Under the pieces are notes generated by a model. That model saw only the letters and a program-made list of their open reading frames with translations, was not told the DNA's origin and made no database searches. A program made the position numbers and the translations under genes. From the NCBI RefSeq assembly GCF_900112155.1, contig NZ_FOKQ01000029.1, positions 1-55,603 of the forward strand: DNA of 55,603 nt, given 5' to 3'. Below are positions 25,219 to 34,415 of this stretch, piece by piece. The stretch comes from Hominimerdicola alba. Lineage in GTDB: Bacteria > Bacillota > Clostridia > Oscillospirales > Ruminococcaceae. The first letter of the stretch is position 1. Every line of letters starts with the position of its first letter.

Positions 25219-26020
25219 TTGTGTCACCTCTGTATCTCATTTCCCAGAAAGCCACAGCACCTGCGGCAGCAACATTCAGGGAATCAACGCCGTGAGCCAT
25301 GGGTATTTTTACGGTCATGTCACATTCATCGATGGTGGAAGTTTTCAGTCCGTCACCCTCAGTGCCAAGGACTATCGCCAGCTTATCGGCGCTTTTAAGG
25401 CGCTCGTCCTCAATGCTGACAGTATCCGACCTGAGCGCCATAGCCGCTGTGACGAATCCCATATCGCGAAGTTTATCGATATATCCGCTTTCTGAGCGCC
25501 CGATGAACTTCCAGGGCACCTGAAACACCGTACCCATGCTTACGCGGATAGTACGCCTGAAAAACGGGTCGCTGCATCCGTCTGTCAGCAGGACTGCATC
25601 AATGCCCAGCGCCGCCGCAGAGCGGAAAACCGCCCCGATATTGGTCTGGTTCATGATATCCTCCAGCACCGCCACCCTGTGTATCTGCGCGGGAAGCTCA
25701 CTGTCTTCAGTCTTACGCTTCATGGCACACAGCACGCCCTGTGTAAGTTTGAAGCCTGTTATCTCTTCAAGAAGTTTCTTGTCAGCCGAGAAAACAGGAA
25801 CGTCACCGACCCTTTCAACGATATCAGCCGCCTGCCCCGTGATGTACTTTTCATCCGAAAGCAGAGAAACAGCTTCATATCCCGCATCAAGGGCGGTACG
25901 TATTACCTTCGGGCTTTCTGCCACGAAGATACCCTGCGCTTTCAGCGAGAGCTCGGCGGTATCCCTGTAAGGTGCCAGCCCCTCGGTATCAAGATCATTT
26001 ATGCGAACTATCCTGCCCAT
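25211..26020 (-). CDS. SpoU/TrmH-family RNA 2'-O-methyltransferase
   Basis: 269 residues. An N-terminal substrate-binding domain (about 1-100) precedes the knotted SPOUT domain. All three SpoU motifs are present: NQTNIGAVFRSAAALG (motif 1), LAIVLGTEGDGL (motif 2) and IPMAHGVDSLNVAAAGAVAF (motif 3). It should methylate a ribose 2'-OH in rRNA or tRNA; the exact site cannot be told from sequence. First gene of a two-gene unit with the methyltransferase downstream. Confidence 0.9.
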   Translation of the reverse strand: MGRIVRINDLDTEGLAPYRDTAELSLKAQGIFVAESPKVIRTALDAGYEAVSLLSDEKYITGQAADIVERVGDVPVFSADKKLLEEITGFKLTQGVLCAMKRKTEDSELPAQIHRVAVLEDIMNQTNIGAVFRSAAALGIDAVLLTDGCSDPFFRRTIRVSMGTVFQVPWKFIGRSESGYIDKLRDMGFVTAAMALRSDTVSIEDERLKSADKLAIVLGTEGDGLKTSTIDECDMTVKIPMAHGVDSLNVAAAGAVAFWEMRYRGDTNA

Positions 26021-26048
26021 TTATATGCCCCCTTTTCAAACTTATATC

Positions 26049-26077
26049 ATCATACCATACCTGCATATTTTTTTCAA
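26049..26077 (-). promoter_or_regulatory. Promoter of the SpoU methyltransferase operon
   Basis: On the minus strand: TTGAAA (26077-26072), 17 bases, TATGAT (26054-26049). Confidence 0.7.
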
Positions 26078-26244
26078 CACCCCACCCACAAAAGGGATAA
26101 AATTTGCCGCCCAAAAAGGACCTGATCGTCAAGTGATTTTTCTTGACATTACTTGCCGTTTTTTCGTCGAACTGCCCGGCCATACACCTGTAATATTGTG
26201 CAAACATATGTTTTATATTTTAACTCGGACATATTTCTGCAAGA

Positions 26245-26264
26245 GTTGTACAAAAACGTACAAC
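26245..26264 (+). promoter_or_regulatory. Inverted repeat upstream of the cellulase promoter, possible operator
   Basis: GTTGTAC (26245-26251) and GTACAAC (26258-26264) with a 6-base centre, about 250 bases upstream of the cellulase -35 box. The rest of 26078-26515 holds no gene that I can support; a second pair, CATCTG/CAGATG, lies near 26296-26316. Confidence 0.35.
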
Positions 26265-26515
26265 TTTTCACCTAAAATCACTGATAGTGAAAAGACATCT
26301 GTTCAAACTGCAGATGCCTGCGCCGTCCCCACACAAAAGATCATCCCACTTATGCGCACGATGGCAGGCAGCCGCCGACTATGACTACGGCATACCAGGC
26401 GGCGTGTCATACTGTATAATGGTGAATCATCAAATTCTGTGGTTTTAAATATTTTAATAAATAGATACTTGTAAAAACGGCACAACGGATATCCACAAAA
26501 TAGTCATACTGCTTC

Positions 26516-26544
26516 TTGAAAAAGTCTGCAATATGTGTTATAAT
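26516..26544 (+). promoter_or_regulatory. Promoter of the GH5 cellulase gene
   Basis: TTGAAA (26516-26521), 17 bases, TATAAT (26539-26544). The leader of about 47 bases ends in a strong AAAGGAG. Confidence 0.85.
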
Positions 26545-26597
26545 GTGAATATATAATTATCTGATAATTTTATTAGATGAAATGAAAGGAGTTTTTT

Positions 26598-28205
26598 ATG
26601 AAAGTAATCAAAAAATTTCTGGGTCTTATGACTGCAGGTGCTATGTCTCTCTCATCCCTGCCATTCATAAGTGCTCAGGCTCAGGACGTATCCAAAATGA
26701 CACCTGCGCAGATAGCAGCAGATATGGGTGTGGGCTGGAACCTCGGCAATACCCTTGACGCCCACGACGGCGGCAGTCACAGAAAGATGGGGCTCGAATC
26801 AGAGACCTACTGGGGCAACCCCAAGGCGACAAAGGAGCTCATCGATGCGGTGAAAGCCAAGGGCTTCAATACTATCCGTATCCCTGTGACCTGGTATCCC
26901 CATGCGGACGCCAACTACAAGATAGACAGTGCCTGGATGAGCAGAGTTAAGCAGGTGGTAGACTGGGCAATAGCCGATGACACCTACGTTATACTCAATA
27001 TCCACCATGAGGAATGGAACAGACCTACCAACGACAACTATTCTGCGGCCTCCAAGGAGCTGAAAGCTTTCTGGAAGCAGATAGCTACCGAGTTCCAGAA
27101 CTATGACCGTCACCTCATATTCGAGGGCATGAACGAGCCCAGAAATTACGGCGGTACTCATGAATGGGACGGCGGTACCACAGAAATGAGAGAAGTCGTA
27201 AACAAGCTGGATAAGGATTTTGTTGATACCGTAAGAGCAACAGGCGGCAAAAACAAGACCAGATGCCTGATGATACCCACATACGCTGCAAGCTCGACTA
27301 CTGCTGCAATGCGTGCGCTGAGTATCCCCAATGACTCTAATATACTGGTATCCATCCACGCTTATAACCCTTACAACTTCACCATGAATACAGGTAACGG
27401 CGCCACCAGCGTGTTCGACAGCACTCAGGAAAATGAGCTGAAGCAGCTGTTCAACAATATCAACAATATCTACCTTTCAAAGGGTCATGCTGTCGTTATC
27501 GGTGAGTTCAGTTCTTCAAACAAGAACAACACCAGCGAGCGTGTAAAGTGGGCTAACAGCTATGCTACCCTGGCTAAGAACAAGGGCATACCGATAGTTC
27601 TCTGGGATAACAACGCCCCTGTTGACAACTACAACAATGGTGAGGGTCACGGCTACATCAACAGAAAGACACTCCAGTGGTACGACACTGCCGAGCCTGT
27701 TGTAAATGCGCTGATAAAGAGCTACGGCCACGTTAAGGCTTCCAAGGAAAAGACCATCAGCAACTGTAAGATAACTCTTTCGCAGAAATCCTACACCTAT
27801 GACGGCAATGAGCACAAGCCTTCCGTAACCGTTTCTTTCGACGGCAAAAATCTCACCGAGGGCAAGGATTACTCCCTCACATACAAGGGCGGCAAAAACA
27901 TAGGCGATGCTTCCGTTACAGTTACGGGTATCGGCGATTTCAAGGGCTCTTCGACCGTAAAGTTCTCTATCGATCCCGCTAACCTCTCGGGCTACAAGCT
28001 GGGCGATGTAAACTTTGACAACTCGATAAACATCACCGATATCACCCTGACATCTGCCCATGTAAAGGGCAAGAATATAATGTCCGCAAGCCGTGTAAAG
28101 GCTGCTGACATCAACCGCGACGGCAAGGTAAACGTAACCGATATCACCAGAATAGCAGCTCATGTAAAGGGCAAAAAGCTTCTTCCCAATGAAAGCGTAG
28201 CGTGA
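26598..28205 (+). CDS. Dockerin-bearing GH5 endoglucanase
   Basis: 535 residues, secreted. Signal peptide about 1-28. The GH5 catalytic domain (about 33-375) starts with MGVGWNLGNTLDA; the acid/base Glu is in FEGMNEPR and the nucleophile Glu in VVIGEFSS; IHAYNPYNF and VLWDNNAP line the active site. The WNLGNTLDA pattern suits subfamily 4-type endoglucanases. A beta-sandwich module of the YDG type (about 388-452) follows. The C-terminus is a type I dockerin with two repeats (GDVNFDNSINITDITLTSAHVKGK and ADINRDGKVNVTDITRIAAHVKGK, the second a better calcium-binding match). It should dock on a cohesin scaffold. Acts on cellulose or related beta-glucans. Confidence 0.93.
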   Translation: MKVIKKFLGLMTAGAMSLSSLPFISAQAQDVSKMTPAQIAADMGVGWNLGNTLDAHDGGSHRKMGLESETYWGNPKATKELIDAVKAKGFNTIRIPVTWYPHADANYKIDSAWMSRVKQVVDWAIADDTYVILNIHHEEWNRPTNDNYSAASKELKAFWKQIATEFQNYDRHLIFEGMNEPRNYGGTHEWDGGTTEMREVVNKLDKDFVDTVRATGGKNKTRCLMIPTYAASSTTAAMRALSIPNDSNILVSIHAYNPYNFTMNTGNGATSVFDSTQENELKQLFNNINNIYLSKGHAVVIGEFSSSNKNNTSERVKWANSYATLAKNKGIPIVLWDNNAPVDNYNNGEGHGYINRKTLQWYDTAEPVVNALIKSYGHVKASKEKTISNCKITLSQKSYTYDGNEHKPSVTVSFDGKNLTEGKDYSLTYKGGKNIGDASVTVTGIGDFKGSSTVKFSIDPANLSGYKLGDVNFDNSINITDITLTSAHVKGKNIMSASRVKAADINRDGKVNVTDITRIAAHVKGKKLLPNESVA

Positions 28206-28422
28206 TATTTTCACCCGCGAAAAAATTCATCCGCAGTTGATTTTTGATAAAATTGTATAATTCTCATAAATTTTGGGCGATATATTCTACATTATGGCTC
28301 ATCATTTAGGGTGATGCGACACCATCACGGAAATGGTATAATCAGTATAGTGGAAGATTTGCAAAAAAACTCGGAAGAACAAAAGAAGATTCCGCTATTA
28401 ACCCCCTATCGTAAAACTAGAG

Positions 28423-28458
28423 AACGACCCGGCGCAGCAGAACGCCGGGTCGTTTTTT
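28423..28458 (+). terminator. Strong terminator downstream of the cellulase gene
   Basis: Arms aacgacccggcg / cgccgggtcgtt (28423-28454) followed by TTTT. It lies 218 bases after the cellulase stop, and a TATAAT at 28337-28342 lies between, so it may end a separate short transcript. I see no gene in 28206-28640. Confidence 0.85.
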
Positions 28459-28617
28459 GCATATTTTCCGCGATGAAAGGCGTTTTCGGCAGAGAGGATA
28501 TTTCAAACACAGCGAAGACTTCCCACGATAATATTCATACACACCCGCACAGATCATCTCACACGGATATGCACCTCGCAGACGGATAAAAAATCAAAAC
28601 TTTTTCTGTAAAAGGTC

Positions 28618-28646
28618 TTTATTTTTTGTGAAAAATGTTGTATAAT
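28618..28646 (+). promoter_or_regulatory. Promoter of the zapA / U32 / dut unit
   Basis: A perfect TATAAT (28641-28646) with a poor -35 (TTTATT at 28618-28623) at 17-base spacing. Confidence 0.5.
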
Positions 28647-28691
28647 GTAAAGTGAACTATTTTGATTCTTTTTCACAAGGAGGAAAACAAT

Positions 28692-29285
28692 ATGGCAACC
28701 TACAAGGTAATAATAATGGGTAAGGAGTATGTCCTCACAAGCGAGGAAAACAAGGACTACACCGAAAGACTGGCAGCAGCACTGGATAAGCGCATAAAAG
28801 ACATGAGAGCGCGTTTTTCCAGCCTTTCAATCACTGACTGCGCAGTACTCACCGCCCTTGACTGCATGGACGAACTGGGACAGTCTAACAGAAACATCGA
28901 CAATATCCGCACACAGATAAAGGATTATGTTGACGATGCAGGCAGAGCTAGAAATCAGGCTACAGCAGCACAGCGTGAGATCAAGATGCTCAGGGAAAGA
29001 GTTGAGCAGCTTGAAAAAGAACTGGCTGAACGAACAAATTTCAGTGCTATGGATAATGTGGGCGAAGCTGTCAGTGCTGAGGATATCCTCAGAGGCGATA
29101 TCAAGGCGGCTATAGGCGAGACCTCCGAGCCCGAAGAAGCCCCTGCTGATAATACCGCACAGAAAAAATCGATACAGGACAGCCCCTATATGCGCAGCTA
29201 CGAACAGGCTATGAACAGACGACCCGTTGACGGCGCAGCAGGCGGCGCAAGATTCAACGGAAACGATCAGGGAAACAACAAGTAA
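28692..29285 (+). CDS. zapA: Cell division protein ZapA
   Basis: About 197 residues. The N-terminal ~95 residues are a ZapA domain (ATYKVIIMGKEYVLTSEENKDYTERLAAALDKRI, then VLTALDCMDEL and a coiled coil). The remainder is an unstructured, acidic extension not found in short ZapA proteins. ZapA bundles FtsZ filaments at the division site. The start at 28692 follows AAGGAGG. Its stop codon directly abuts the next start, so the U32 gene is translationally coupled. Confidence 0.88.
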   Translation: MATYKVIIMGKEYVLTSEENKDYTERLAAALDKRIKDMRARFSSLSITDCAVLTALDCMDELGQSNRNIDNIRTQIKDYVDDAGRARNQATAAQREIKMLRERVEQLEKELAERTNFSAMDNVGEAVSAEDILRGDIKAAIGETSEPEEAPADNTAQKKSIQDSPYMRSYEQAMNRRPVDGAAGGARFNGNDQGNNK

Positions 29286-31337
29286 ATGGCTGAGATACTT
29301 GCACCCTGCGGCTCCCCCGAAGTATTGAAAGCAGCCCTGAGAGCGGGCTGTGATGCAGTGTATCTTGGCGGCGAGGAATTTTCTGCCAGACAGAACGCCG
29401 CTAATTTCTGCAATGAGGACATCGTCAATGCGGTCTACGAATGTCACAAGCGCGGTGTGAAAGTCTACCGCACCATAAACACGGTGATATTCGATGAACA
29501 GATGGATAAGTGCATAAAAGCGGTGGAACACTGCGCAAGAGCAGGTGTTGACGGCATCATCACCCAGGATCTTGCACTGGTCGAGATAGTCCGCAAATGC
29601 TGTCCAGATATGCATATCCACGCTTCAACTCAGATGACCATACACACCCGCAGGGGCATGGAAGTCACCAAAAAGCTGGGTTTCAGCCGCACCGTAATTT
29701 CCCGCGAACTGCCGCTTGATATAATCAAGGAACTTTCAGCGCTGGGCATCGAGACCGAGGTTTTCGTACATGGTGCGCTGTGTATGTCAGTATCGGGACA
29801 GTGCTACATGAGCGCGGTAGTAGGCTCTCGCAGTGCTAACAGAGGTCTCTGTGCACAGGCTTGCAGACTTCCCTGTAATGCAGGGGGCAGAGGCAAGGAC
29901 AGATATGACCTTTCTCTGAAAGATCTTTCTTACTGCGATGAACTGGGCGAGATAGTAAACGCAGGTGTCAGCTCGCTGAAGATAGAGGGGCGCATGAAAC
30001 GTCCTGAATACGTGGCTATGGCTGTGGACAGCTGCAAAAAAGCTCTGGCAGGCGAAGATTACGACAGGAATACTCTCGAAGCTGTATTTTCCCGCAACGG
30101 ATTTACAAACGGTTATCTGCGACACAAACTGGGCGCGGATATGTTCGGTATGCGCACAGGTGAGGACGCTGCTGCGGGCGCTAAAGCCATGCCTAAAATT
30201 CATGAGCTTTATCGCTATGAGGACAAGCGTGATACCCTCCGCTTTAAAGTAACTATCAAAGCGGACGAGCCGGTCAGAATTACTGCCCGTGACAGTCTCG
30301 GCAGCGAAGTCAGCATCGAGGGCGACTATCCTCAACAAGCGCTGAGCAGAGCGATAGATGAAGCCGCCGTGATAAAGCAGCTTTCAAAACTCGGCGACAC
30401 GATATACAGCTTCGGTGGTGCTGAATGTGACATAGATGAGGGACTTTTCGTGAGCCCCGGCGTGCTGAACGAACTCAGGCGCAAGGTCTGCATGGAGATG
30501 GACAGTGCACGTATGCTGAAAAACTCCGCTGTTGTGCCATTTACAAATTCCGATATCACCGATTTTCCCGAATATAAGGGCAGCGGACAGACTATCCGAG
30601 TAAGCGTGACGAACCTTGAGCAGCTGGGGGCGGTATCTCCCGAAAAAGTTGAGATGTGCTGTATACCCCTCGAATTTGCAGTACGTGCGGCTGAGGTCTT
30701 CCCTGTCGAAAAACTTGCAGTGATGATGCCGCGATTCACATTTGACGAGGAAAAACAGCTTAACCGCCTTGCGGAAGCAAAGCGTGTTGGGATAACCCAT
30801 CTCTACGGCACTAACCTCGCACATACCGAGATCGCAAAAGAGTTTGGCATGATGCTTCATGCGGGCTTCGGCTTCAATCTTACAAACTCCTGTGCGCTGA
30901 ATGTAGCGAAAGAACTGGGTGCGGCTGACGCGATAGTAAGCTTTGAGCTGAAAGCTTCGCAGATAGCAAAGCTGAAAAAGCCCATGCTCATCGGTGTTTA
31001 CGCCTATGGCAGACTTCCCTTGATGATGACAGTAAACTGCCCAATATCAGCGGCGGTGGGCTGTAAAAACTGCACACATCACATCACCGACCGCACAGGG
31101 CGCGACTTCCCTGTTAAATGCTCAAAGCGCGAGGGATATGTGGAGATACTCAACAGCGAGTTGCTTTACATGGCTGACAAGCTTGGCGATCTCCGCTGTG
31201 CTGATATACTCATGCTGGATTTTACCGATGAAACTCCCGCACAGGTAAGACATATCATCGAGGAATACGAAAACGGCGGTCTGAACGGCAGACCCGATAA
31301 GATAACCCGCGGTCTGTATTACCGTGGTGTACAATAA
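29286..31337 (+). CDS. U32-family protein (RlhA/TrhP-like RNA hydroxylation type)
   Basis: 683 residues. The start AEILAPCGSPEVLKAALRAGCDAVYLGG is the U32 hallmark, and the signature around GALCMSVSGQCYMSAVVGSRSANRGLCAQACR holds family Cys residues. The long C-terminal half matches U32 proteins with a DUF3656-like domain, as in E. coli RlhA, which hydroxylates a cytosine of 23S rRNA. Family members were once called peptidases. Target RNA is inferred. It lies between zapA and dut, in the same direction. Confidence 0.88.
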   Translation: MAEILAPCGSPEVLKAALRAGCDAVYLGGEEFSARQNAANFCNEDIVNAVYECHKRGVKVYRTINTVIFDEQMDKCIKAVEHCARAGVDGIITQDLALVEIVRKCCPDMHIHASTQMTIHTRRGMEVTKKLGFSRTVISRELPLDIIKELSALGIETEVFVHGALCMSVSGQCYMSAVVGSRSANRGLCAQACRLPCNAGGRGKDRYDLSLKDLSYCDELGEIVNAGVSSLKIEGRMKRPEYVAMAVDSCKKALAGEDYDRNTLEAVFSRNGFTNGYLRHKLGADMFGMRTGEDAAAGAKAMPKIHELYRYEDKRDTLRFKVTIKADEPVRITARDSLGSEVSIEGDYPQQALSRAIDEAAVIKQLSKLGDTIYSFGGAECDIDEGLFVSPGVLNELRRKVCMEMDSARMLKNSAVVPFTNSDITDFPEYKGSGQTIRVSVTNLEQLGAVSPEKVEMCCIPLEFAVRAAEVFPVEKLAVMMPRFTFDEEKQLNRLAEAKRVGITHLYGTNLAHTEIAKEFGMMLHAGFGFNLTNSCALNVAKELGAADAIVSFELKASQIAKLKKPMLIGVYAYGRLPLMMTVNCPISAAVGCKNCTHHITDRTGRDFPVKCSKREGYVEILNSELLYMADKLGDLRCADILMLDFTDETPAQVRHIIEEYENGGLNGRPDKITRGLYYRGVQ

Positions 31338-31348
31338 AGGAGACAGTT

Positions 31349-31789
31349 ATGAAACTTTTGTTCAAAAAACTGCGCGAGGGCGCAGTCATACCCAAATACC
31401 AGACAGAGTACAGCGCAGGGCTTGATCTTTGCGCCTGTGTTGACGGCAAGATAAATGTTCCAGCGGGTGCTACCGTAAAAGTGCCGACAGGTCTTGCGGC
31501 AGAGCTTGAAAACGAGAAAAACGCTGTACTGCTTATATATGCCAGAAGTTCCCTCGCCACAAAGCTGGGACTTGCCCCCGCAAACTGCGTGGGCGTAGTT
31601 GACTGGGACTACCGCGGCGAGCTGATAGTCGCACTGCACAATCATTCCACTGAGGACTGCATCATAAACAACGGCGACCGCATAGCACAGCTGGTGATAA
31701 CCCCAATCTTCCGCCCCGAGATATGCGAAGCCGAAGAGCTTTCCGACACCGCAAGAGGTGCAGGAGGGTTCGGATCAACGGGTAAATAA
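31349..31789 (+). CDS. dut: dUTP diphosphatase
   Basis: 146 residues, the normal length of a trimeric dUTPase that hydrolyses dUTP to dUMP and diphosphate. The five motifs are in order: SAGLDLCA (1), YARSSLATKLGLA (2), CVGVVDWDYRGEL (3, with the catalytic Asp), GDRIAQLVI (4) and RGAGGFGSTG (5, glycine-rich lid). Eleven bases separate it from the U32 gene, so it likely shares that transcript. Confidence 0.93.
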   Translation: MKLLFKKLREGAVIPKYQTEYSAGLDLCACVDGKINVPAGATVKVPTGLAAELENEKNAVLLIYARSSLATKLGLAPANCVGVVDWDYRGELIVALHNHSTEDCIINNGDRIAQLVITPIFRPEICEAEELSDTARGAGGFGSTGK

Positions 31790-32038
31790 TTCACAATTCA
31801 TAATTCATAATTGTTGACAGGGGCGCGAGTTTCATGTTCTTTCTGAAGAATTGCGAATGTGTGAGTTTGATATTCTGAAAAATAATAATGCGCTTATCGC
31901 AGATTTTGCGGTAAGCGCACTTTTTGTGTTCTCAAATTGTCAGGGCTGGAAACTTGCGTGTAATGCAAACTAACATCAGCAAAACACACTCGTTCCAATG
32001 CCAACAATTATGAATTGTGAATTATGAATTATGAATTA
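31787..32038. repeat. MITE-like element with TAATTCA-type inverted ends between dut and hypE
   Basis: The whole gap between the convergent genes is a ~250-base unit with inverted ends. Left: TAATTCACAATTCATAATTC then ATAATTGTTG (31787-31816). Right, read inward, carries the same motifs with one extra AATTCAT unit (32038-32002). Both flanking stop codons (TAA of dut and TAA of hypE) are the terminal bases of the repeats. No reading frame lies within. It resembles small non-autonomous palindromic elements. Confidence 0.6.
31889..31925. terminator. Bidirectional terminator inside the MITE-like element
   Basis: Arms tgcgcttatcgca / tgcggtaagcgca (31889-31919) with T runs on both strands (plus: tttttgtg; minus: attattattttt). 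It would end both the dut transcript and the long hyd/nif-like/hyp operon. Confidence 0.8.
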
Positions 32039-33043
32039 GCAAATGCGTGGCAGGAGTTCGCCGCCGGGCTGAGGGAGCATTGTCTGGGCACCTATCTCGG
32101 TCTCCATTACTACTCTGCCTGCGTTTTCGGCAGTTATCTCGCCGATGATAGCCGCATTCTTGGAATACTTGCCCTCACGTAGCTTTTCAACCAGTGCAGG
32201 AGCCTTGTCCTTGGGCGCGATTATCACAAGTCTGCCTTCACAAGCGAGGTACAAGGGTTCAAGACCCAGCATACCGCAAACGCCCTTAACAGCGGGGTCA
32301 ACAGGTATATCAGCCGCATTCAGGCGCACGCCTACGTTACTCTGCTCTGCAATCTCGTACAGCACAGTGCCAACGCCTCCGCGGGTAGCATCACGTATGG
32401 TGTGGATATCGTTGGTAACGGTATACAGGCTTTCAACCGTGCCCCAGAGAGGTGCGCAGTCGCTGTCCACATCTGCATCGATGCCGTATTCATCACGAGC
32501 AAGCAGTATGGTACAGCCGTGTCTGCCCACATCGCCCGTAACGATAACTGCATCGCCGGGCTTTGCGTATGTGCCCGAGGTATCAGCGTTATCCATGATT
32601 TTGCCGATGCCTGTGGTTGTGATGAATATCTTATCCACCTGACCCTTGCCTGCAACCTTGGTATCGCCTGCAACTATCTTAACACCTGCTTCTGCCGCAG
32701 TTTTCTCCATTGAAGCCGCTATTTCTTCCAGCTTATCAAGGGGGAAACCTTCCTCGATGACGAAAGCACAGGTGAGGTACAGAGGCTTTGCGCCCATGCA
32801 GGAAAGGTCGTTTACAGTTCCGCATATGCTCAGCTTGCCGATATTTCCGCCGTTGAATTCAAAAGGCGAAACTATAAAACCGTCGGTAGACATAGCAAGT
32901 CTGCCGTCACCTATGTTGAGCACAGCCGCATCATCAGCTGTGAATTGAGGATTTGAAAAATGCGCCTTGAAAACTCTGTCGATAAGCTCCGAGGTCTGCT
33001 TTCCGCCCGCACCGTGGGCAAGTGTTACTGTTTTATCTGACAT
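32036..33043 (-). CDS. hypE: Hydrogenase maturation protein HypE
   Basis: 335 residues, normal. HypE takes the carbamoyl group made by HypF on its C-terminal Cys and dehydrates it to a thiocyanate, source of the cyanide ligands. The PurM-like fold begins with AHGAGGKQTSELI, and the protein ends in the required ...LPRIC with the acceptor Cys as last residue, so it should be functional. Start ATG 33043 follows AAGGAG; a longer frame to 33106 has no site. Last gene of the operon; hypD lies 59 bases upstream. Confidence 0.95.
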   Translation of the reverse strand: MSDKTVTLAHGAGGKQTSELIDRVFKAHFSNPQFTADDAAVLNIGDGRLAMSTDGFIVSPFEFNGGNIGKLSICGTVNDLSCMGAKPLYLTCAFVIEEGFPLDKLEEIAASMEKTAAEAGVKIVAGDTKVAGKGQVDKIFITTTGIGKIMDNADTSGTYAKPGDAVIVTGDVGRHGCTILLARDEYGIDADVDSDCAPLWGTVESLYTVTNDIHTIRDATRGGVGTVLYEIAEQSNVGVRLNAADIPVDPAVKGVCGMLGLEPLYLACEGRLVIIAPKDKAPALVEKLREGKYSKNAAIIGEITAENAGRVVMETEIGAQTMLPQPGGELLPRIC

Positions 33044-33102
33044 ATTAGTATTACTCCTTTGTGCGCTTTTCAGCGCTGAATTTATCGAATCTTTCTCGGG
33101 TA

Positions 33103-34149
33103 TCAAACTCCGCCGTACTGATAGTAAGCCGCACAGGCGCCCTCATCGGATACCATGCAGGCACCCACGGGGTGTTCGGGGGTGCATACCTTACCGAATA
33201 CCTTGCAGTCGCAGGGCTTGCACTTGCCCTGAAGAACATCTCCGCAGCGGCAGGCAGGATTCGGTCTGCCCTTTATCTCCGGCATATCGTACTTCTTTCT
33301 GGCATCGAAATCTGCATACTCATCACGCAGTTTCATGCCCGACATTGGTATAACTCCCAGACCTCGCCACTCGGTATCACAGGGCTCCATGACCTTTTCT
33401 ATCAGCTTCTGTGCAGGGGGATTACCCTCGGGCTTTACAACGCGGGGATAGCAGTTAACAAAGAAAGGCTCGTCCTTTTCGGCATTTTTAAGTATCACCG
33501 CAAGGGCTGTCAGAAGTTCGCTTGCCGTAAAGCCCGCAATTACGCCCGATACACCCTTTTCTTTAAGGTCCTCGCATATAGCCGTACCGGTTATGGCATT
33601 TACGTGACCCGGATACAGGAATGCATCCGCACTGCCCACTAATGCCGCATAAGCATTAGGCATGGTCTTGTTTGCAGTCAGCAGAGAGAAGTTTTTGAGT
33701 CCCTCTTTCTTTGCTGTTTCTGCCGCAAGACAGGCAGAGGGAGTAGTGGTTTCAAATCCCACCGCCAGAAATACTATCTGTTCATCGGGATTCTGCCTTG
33801 CCATCTCAACAGCATCAAGTGGCGAATATACAGGGCGCACCACAGCACCCTTAGCTCTTGCACCCGCAAGAGACATCTCCGTTCCGGGAACGCGTATCAG
33901 GTCGCCGAAAGTAGTTATAACACAGCCTTTTTCCAGCGCCAGCCAGATAGCTTCATCAATAAAGCCCACAGGCGTTACGCACACGGGACATCCCGGACCT
34001 GATATAAGCTCAACATTATCGGGCAGCAGCTTGCGCAGACCTATCCTGAATATCTCGTGGGTGTGTGTTCCGCAGACTTCCATTATGCGCAGAGGTCTGC
34101 CATTGTAGTTAGTTATTATATCACGCGCTTTTTTAGCCTGTTCGTTCAC
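33103..34149 (-). CDS. hypD: Hydrogenase maturation protein HypD
   Basis: 348 residues, normal. With HypC it forms the scaffold on which iron receives CO and two CN ligands. Conserved motifs: EVCGTHTHEI (iron-binding Cys), GPGCPVCVTP, AVGFETTTP, and a C-terminal Cys-rich site for a [4Fe-4S] cluster (CRCGDVLQGKCKPCDC...CTPEHPVGACMVS). All expected Cys residues are visible. Its start overlaps the hypC stop by four bases, as usual for this pair. Confidence 0.95.
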   Translation of the reverse strand: MNEQAKKARDIITNYNGRPLRIMEVCGTHTHEIFRIGLRKLLPDNVELISGPGCPVCVTPVGFIDEAIWLALEKGCVITTFGDLIRVPGTEMSLAGARAKGAVVRPVYSPLDAVEMARQNPDEQIVFLAVGFETTTPSACLAAETAKKEGLKNFSLLTANKTMPNAYAALVGSADAFLYPGHVNAITGTAICEDLKEKGVSGVIAGFTASELLTALAVILKNAEKDEPFFVNCYPRVVKPEGNPPAQKLIEKVMEPCDTEWRGLGVIPMSGMKLRDEYADFDARKKYDMPEIKGRPNPACRCGDVLQGKCKPCDCKVFGKVCTPEHPVGACMVSDEGACAAYYQYGGV

Positions 34150-34355
34150 AGCAGACCCTCCATTACATCAAAAGCCTCTTCCTCGTCGCTTTCGGTTATC
34201 TTCGCGATAGCCACACCTGCGTGTACCATCACATAATCGCCGGGCTCAAGGTCTTCCAGCAGATCAGCGCTTACCTCACGCTTGGCGCCGTTGGCGTCGA
34301 TGAGTGCAGTGCCGTCCTTAACGTTTACTACCTTTGCAGATAATCCAACACACAT
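34146..34355 (-). CDS. hypC: Hydrogenase maturation chaperone HypC
   Basis: 69 residues, typical. The key N-terminal MC (MCVGLSAKV) is present: Cys2 binds the iron with HypD. The small beta-barrel follows (GDYVMVHAGVAIAKI). A short acidic tail ends the protein. It is 60 bases downstream of hypF and overlaps hypD. In [NiFe] systems HypC also guides delivery to the hydrogenase large subunit, but no such subunit is in this window. Confidence 0.93.
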   Translation of the reverse strand: MCVGLSAKVVNVKDGTALIDANGAKREVSADLLEDLEPGDYVMVHAGVAIAKITESDEEEAFDVMEGLL

Positions 34356-34415
34356 ATTCTTATCCTCCTGTTCTTACCGTGGGGGATATCCCCCATCTAT
34401 AAAATATTGACTTAA

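Noticed and set aside
28311-28589. 92-codon frame between the cellulase and zapA
   Set aside because: It crosses a strong terminator hairpin, lacks a ribosome site and shows a composition unlike real proteins here.
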